Below, piece after piece: positions 33,269 through 36,176 of a stretch of DNA of 36,176 nt. Source of the stretch: Streptomyces olivochromogenes. GTDB taxonomy: Bacteria; Actinomycetota; Actinomycetes; Streptomycetales; Streptomycetaceae. Position 1 is the first letter of the stretch; every line of letters begins with the position of its first letter. Where the stretch lies: contig NZ_JADDRL010000094.1 in the NCBI RefSeq assembly GCF_021538895.1, positions 1-36,176 of the forward strand, read 5' to 3'. Under the pieces are notes generated by a model that was not told where the DNA came from, searched no databases, and saw only the letters and a program-made list of their open reading frames with translations. Made by a program: the position numbers and the translations under genes.

Positions 33269-34168
33269 ATGGCTCCGACCTCCACTCCGCAGACCCCCTT
33301 CGGGCGGGTCCTCACCGCCATGGTCACGCCCTTCACGGCGGACGGCGCACTTGACCTCGACGGCGCGCAGCGGCTCGCCACCCACCTGGTGGACGCAGGC
33401 AACGACGGCCTGATCATCAACGGCACCACCGGCGAGTCGCCCACCACCAGCGACGCGGAGAAATCGGACCTCGTACGGGCCGTACTGGAAGCCGTCGGCG
33501 ACCGGGCCCACATCGTGGCCGGCGTCGGAACCAACGACACCCACCACAGCATCGAGCTGGCGCGCGACGCCGAGCGGGTGGGCGCACACGGCCTCCTGGT
33601 CGTCACGCCGTACTACAACAAGCCCCCGCAGGAGGGCCTGTACCGGCACTTCACGGCCGTCGCCGACGCCGCCGGACTGCCGGTCATGCTGTACGACATC
33701 CCGGGCCGCAGCGGCGTCCCCATCAACACGGAGACGCTCGTCCGCCTCGCCGAGCACCCGAGAATCGTCGCCAACAAGGACGCCAAGGGCGACCTCGGCC
33801 GCGCCGGCTGGGCCATCGCCCAGTCGGGACTGGCCTGGTACTCCGGCGACGACATGCTCAACCTGCCGCTGCTCTCCGTGGGCGCGGTCGGCTTCGTCTC
33901 GGTCGTCGGCCACCTGGTCACGCCGGACCTGCGGGCCCTGGTCGAGGCCTTCACCTCCGGCGACGTCCAGAAGGCCACCGAGATCCACCAGAAGCTGCTC
34001 CCCGTCTACACGGGCATGTTCCGCACCCAGGGCGTCATGACGACGAAGGCCGCGCTCGCCCTCCAGGGTCTGCCCGCCGGGCCGCTGCGCGCGCCCATGG
34101 TCGAGTGCACGCCCGAGGAGATCGCCCAGCTCAAGATCGATCTTGCCGCCGGCGGGGTACAGCTCTAA
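33269..34168 (+). CDS. dapA: 4-hydroxy-tetrahydrodipicolinate synthase
   Basis: Condenses pyruvate with aspartate semialdehyde in lysine/diaminopimelate synthesis. The 299-residue TIM barrel has the phosphate/pyruvate-binding NGTTGES (51-57), VVTPYYNKPPQEG (Tyr115/Tyr116), catalytic Tyr142 in MLYDIPGRSG and the Schiff-base Lys170 in VANKDAKGD. I chose ATG 33269 because a TANNNT -10 lies just upstream; GTG 33260 is an alternative that adds three residues (VLP). The downstream gap of 128 nt leads into the rnj leader. Confidence 0.97.
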   Translation: MAPTSTPQTPFGRVLTAMVTPFTADGALDLDGAQRLATHLVDAGNDGLIINGTTGESPTTSDAEKSDLVRAVLEAVGDRAHIVAGVGTNDTHHSIELARDAERVGAHGLLVVTPYYNKPPQEGLYRHFTAVADAAGLPVMLYDIPGRSGVPINTETLVRLAEHPRIVANKDAKGDLGRAGWAIAQSGLAWYSGDDMLNLPLLSVGAVGFVSVVGHLVTPDLRALVEAFTSGDVQKATEIHQKLLPVYTGMFRTQGVMTTKAALALQGLPAGPLRAPMVECTPEEIAQLKIDLAAGGVQL

Positions 34169-34202
34169 CACCAGACTTCACAACTGAATAGGCAGGACAC
34201 CG

Positions 34203-34286
34203 GTGCCTGCACCCCACAACGACAACTGCTTCTGCACGAACGTCATGCGCGCCACGTGCCCCACCGGTACGTGGCGCGTGTGGTGA
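34203..34286 (+). CDS. 27-residue upstream ORF of rnj, cysteine-containing leader-peptide candidate
   Basis: GTG 34203 to TGA 34284, encoding a peptide with NDNCFCTN and RATCPTGTWRVW: three Cys codons and two Trp codons in 27. An AGGA (34194-34197) gives a usable SD at 5-nt spacing. The second half lies in the strand of a perfect 10-bp hairpin, and the stop overlaps the GAGGAG that serves rnj. A leader-peptide role in attenuating rnj is an inference; it could also be chance. Confidence 0.4.
   Translation: MPAPHNDNCFCTNVMRATCPTGTWRVW
34248..34278 (+). promoter_or_regulatory. 10-bp hairpin in the rnj leader
   Basis: Perfect stem CGCGCCACGT (34248-34257) / ACGTGGCGCG (34269-34278) with an 11-nt loop, 6 nt upstream of the rnj SD and within the upstream ORF. 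Ribosomes on the upstream ORF would melt it, so the two could interact. Confidence 0.55.
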
Positions 34287-34296
34287 GGAGAGTCTT

Positions 34297-35982
34297 TTGA
34301 GTCATCCGCATCCTGAACTGGGCCCGCCCCCGCCGCTCCCCGAAGGCGGCCTGAGGGTCACCCCGCTCGGCGGTCTCGGCGAGATCGGCCGAAACATGAC
34401 GGTCTTCGAGTACGGCGGCCGCCTACTGATCGTCGACTGCGGAGTGCTGTTCCCCGAGGAGGAGCAGCCCGGAATCGACCTGATCCTGCCGGACTTCTCG
34501 TCCGTCCGGGACCGCCTCGACGACATCGAGGGCATCGTCCTGACCCACGGCCATGAGGACCACATCGGCGGCGTCCCCTTCCTGCTCCGCGAGAAGCCGG
34601 ACATCCCGCTGATCGGCTCCAAGCTGACCCTCGCCCTGATCGAGGCGAAGCTCCAGGAGCACCGCATCCGGCCCTACACCCTCGAAGTGGCCGAGGGGAA
34701 CCGCGAGCGCATCGGCCCCTTCGACTGCGAGTTCGTCGCCGTCAACCACTCCATCCCCGACGCCCTGGCCGTGGCCATCCGCACGCCCGCCGGCATGGTG
34801 GTCCACACGGGCGACTTCAAGATGGACCAGCTGCCGCTGGACAACCGGCTGACGGACCTGCACGCGTTCGCACGGCTGAGCGAGGAAGGCATCGACCTCC
34901 TCCTCAGCGACTCCACGAACGCCGAGGTCCCCGGCTTCACCCCGCACGAGCGGGACATCTCCAACGTCCTGCGCCAGGTCTTCGCCAGTGCCCGCAAGCG
35001 GATCATCGTGGCGAGCTTCGCCAGCCACGTCCACCGCATCCAGCAGATCCTGGACGCGGCGCACGAGTACGGCCGCCGGGTCGCGTTCGTCGGCCGCTCG
35101 ATGGTCCGCAACATGGGCATCGCCCGGGACCTGGGCTACCTCAAGGTCCCGCCGGGCCTGGTGGTGGACGTCAAGACGCTCGACGACCTGCCGGACAGCG
35201 AGGTGGTCCTGGTCTGTACGGGCTCTCAGGGCGAGCCGATGGCGGCCCTGTCCCGCATGGCCAACCGCGACCACCAGATCCGCATCGTCGACGGCGACAC
35301 GGTCATCCTGGCCTCGTCCCTCATCCCCGGAAACGAGAACGCGGTCTACCGCGTCATCAACGGCCTGACCCGATGGGGCGCGAACGTCGTCCACAAGGGC
35401 AATGCCAAGGTGCATGTTTCCGGCCACGCGTCCGCGGGCGAGCTACTGTACTTCTACAACATCTGCCGCCCGAAGAACCTGATGCCGGTGCACGGCGAAT
35501 GGCGCCACCTGCGGGCCAACGCCGAACTCGGCGCCCTCACGGGCGTTCCGCACGACCGCATCGTCATCGCCGAGGACGGCGTGGTGGTCGACCTCGTCGA
35601 GGGCAAGGCGAAGATCTCCGGCAAGGTCCAGGCCGGCTATGTGTACGTCGACGGCCTCTCGGTCGGCGATGTCGGCGAGCCGGCCCTGAAGGACCGCAAG
35701 ATCCTCGGCGACGAGGGCATCATCTCGGTCTTCGTGGTGGTGGACTCCTCCACCGGCAAGATCACGGGCGGCCCGCACGTCCACGCCCGCGGTTCCGGCA
35801 TCGAGGACTCGGCCTTCGCGGACGTCGTCCCGAAGATCACCGAAGTGCTGGAGCGGTCGGCCCAGGACGGCGTCGTGGAACCGCACCAGTTGCAGCAACT
35901 GATCCGCCGGACCCTGGGCAAGTGGGTCTCGGACACCTATCGGCGCAGGCCGATGATCCTCCCGGTCGTCGTGGAGGTCTGA
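34297..35982 (+). CDS. rnj: ribonuclease J
   Basis: A metallo-beta-lactamase/beta-CASP ribonuclease with 5'-3' exo- and endonucleolytic activity. The 561-residue protein has the catalytic HGHEDHIGG (His84, His86, Asp88, His89), GRNMTVFEYGG near the N-terminus, HTGDFKMD (about 170) and SDSTNAEVPG (about 205). The beta-CASP part includes FASHVHRIQQILDAA and CTGSQGEPMAAL, and VSGHASAGEL marks the return to the lactamase domain. The C-terminal RNase J domain starts near 450. The start is TTG 34297, 6 nt after GAGGAG. Some streptomycete RNase J proteins are essential for normal development; that is known only from the family. Confidence 0.97.
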   Translation: MSHPHPELGPPPPLPEGGLRVTPLGGLGEIGRNMTVFEYGGRLLIVDCGVLFPEEEQPGIDLILPDFSSVRDRLDDIEGIVLTHGHEDHIGGVPFLLREKPDIPLIGSKLTLALIEAKLQEHRIRPYTLEVAEGNRERIGPFDCEFVAVNHSIPDALAVAIRTPAGMVVHTGDFKMDQLPLDNRLTDLHAFARLSEEGIDLLLSDSTNAEVPGFTPHERDISNVLRQVFASARKRIIVASFASHVHRIQQILDAAHEYGRRVAFVGRSMVRNMGIARDLGYLKVPPGLVVDVKTLDDLPDSEVVLVCTGSQGEPMAALSRMANRDHQIRIVDGDTVILASSLIPGNENAVYRVINGLTRWGANVVHKGNAKVHVSGHASAGELLYFYNICRPKNLMPVHGEWRHLRANAELGALTGVPHDRIVIAEDGVVVDLVEGKAKISGKVQAGYVYVDGLSVGDVGEPALKDRKILGDEGIISVFVVVDSSTGKITGGPHVHARGSGIEDSAFADVVPKITEVLERSAQDGVVEPHQLQQLIRRTLGKWVSDTYRRRPMILPVVVEV

Positions 35983-36024
35983 CCGGCCCAACACCCGGTC
36001 GTACGGCCCCTCGTGGCCGCGAAC

Positions 36025-36067
36025 CTGGAGCGGAGCCCTCGATTTGCATCGGGGCGCTCCGCTCCAG
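36025..36067 (+). terminator. rnj terminator, two-tier hairpin
   Basis: Outer stem CTGGAGCGGAG (36025-36035) / CTCCGCTCCAG (36057-36067), inner stem CCTCGAT / ATCGGGG (one T-G pair) around TTGC, 42 nt after the rnj stop. No T-tract. Confidence 0.75.
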
Positions 36068-36097
36068 TACGTTTACGACTCCGCCCGATCGGGAACC

Positions 36098-36176
36098 CCA
36101 GTACTTCACGTGCTGGACACCTGTGTCCCCGGACCGGGTGGAAATTCCGACTCAGAACTTCTGATAAAGTCGGAGT
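36098..36176 (+). other. sequence resembling an rRNA operon leader (window edge)
   Basis: The last bases, AACTTCTGATAAAGTCGGAG, match my memory of the region before 16S rRNA genes in streptomycetes. A small hairpin CCAGTAC/GTGCTGG (36098-36104/36110-36116) precedes it. No rRNA is inside the window, so this is an expectation. Confidence 0.4.

Overview
The window is high-GC actinobacterial chromosome, almost certainly Streptomyces or a close relative. The signs are near-total G/C at third codon positions, frequent GTG starts (and one TTG), -10 boxes of the TANNNT type placed 6-8 nt before start codons (leaderless genes), and the gene order ispG - proS - rimP-nusA-ylxR-infB-DUF503-rbfA-truB - ribF - rpsO-pnp-M16 protease-dapB - thyX-dapA-rnj. 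Most of it is core genome, not an accessory island.

Layout. 1-4.0 kb: 3' end of ispG (isoprenoid synthesis), a copy of a Streptomyces-type intergenic repeat, two GNAT acetyltransferases and proS. 4.1-6.4 kb (minus strand): a lipoprotein, a ferritin-like DUF4439 protein and an aminoglycoside-phosphotransferase-fold protein that has lost its catalytic residues. 6.5-13.6 kb: the translation/transcription cluster rimP, nusA, ylxR, infB, DUF503 gene, rbfA, truB, with strong hairpins around infB. 13.8-17.5 kb: a 1230-residue protein with an inactivated trypsin-like domain, a P-loop NTPase module and a long helical C-terminus. 17.6-18.6 kb: ribF, ending at a 16-bp terminator shared with the next, convergent gene. 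18.6-22.7 kb (minus): a 1356-residue MinD-like ATPase with very long Pro/Ala/Gln repeats, resembling type VII secretion (ESX) associated proteins. 22.7-23.4 kb: a 669-nt gene-free interval with a structured-RNA candidate. 23.4-25.3 kb: a membrane-anchored PQQ-like propeller protein and a DUF397 protein. 25.4-31.0 kb: rpsO-pnp, M16 peptidase, dapB and a small membrane protein. 31.2-32.1 kb (minus): a PH-like membrane protein and a 78-residue single-pass protein. 32.3-36.2 kb: thyX, dapA, a 27-codon upstream ORF and rnj, then a strong terminator and sequence that resembles the leader of an rRNA operon.

How the genes work together. RimP, IF2, RbfA, TruB, S15 and ProS act in ribosome maturation and translation. 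NusA acts in transcription. PNPase and RNase J are the main RNA-turnover enzymes, and both genes have structured leaders here, which suggests post-transcriptional autoregulation. DapA and DapB feed lysine and diaminopimelate (cell wall) synthesis, ThyX makes dTMP, RibF makes FMN/FAD and IspG makes isoprenoid precursors.

The least explained items are two probable pseudoenzymes (the APH-fold protein and the protease/NTPase protein), the ESX-type MinD-like ATPase with no ESX core genes beside it, the RNA candidate before the propeller gene, the promoter-plus-hairpin unit between thyX and dapA, and the Cys-containing upstream ORF with a 10-bp hairpin before rnj. All calls rest on reading the sequence and on remembered family features. 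No database search was run.
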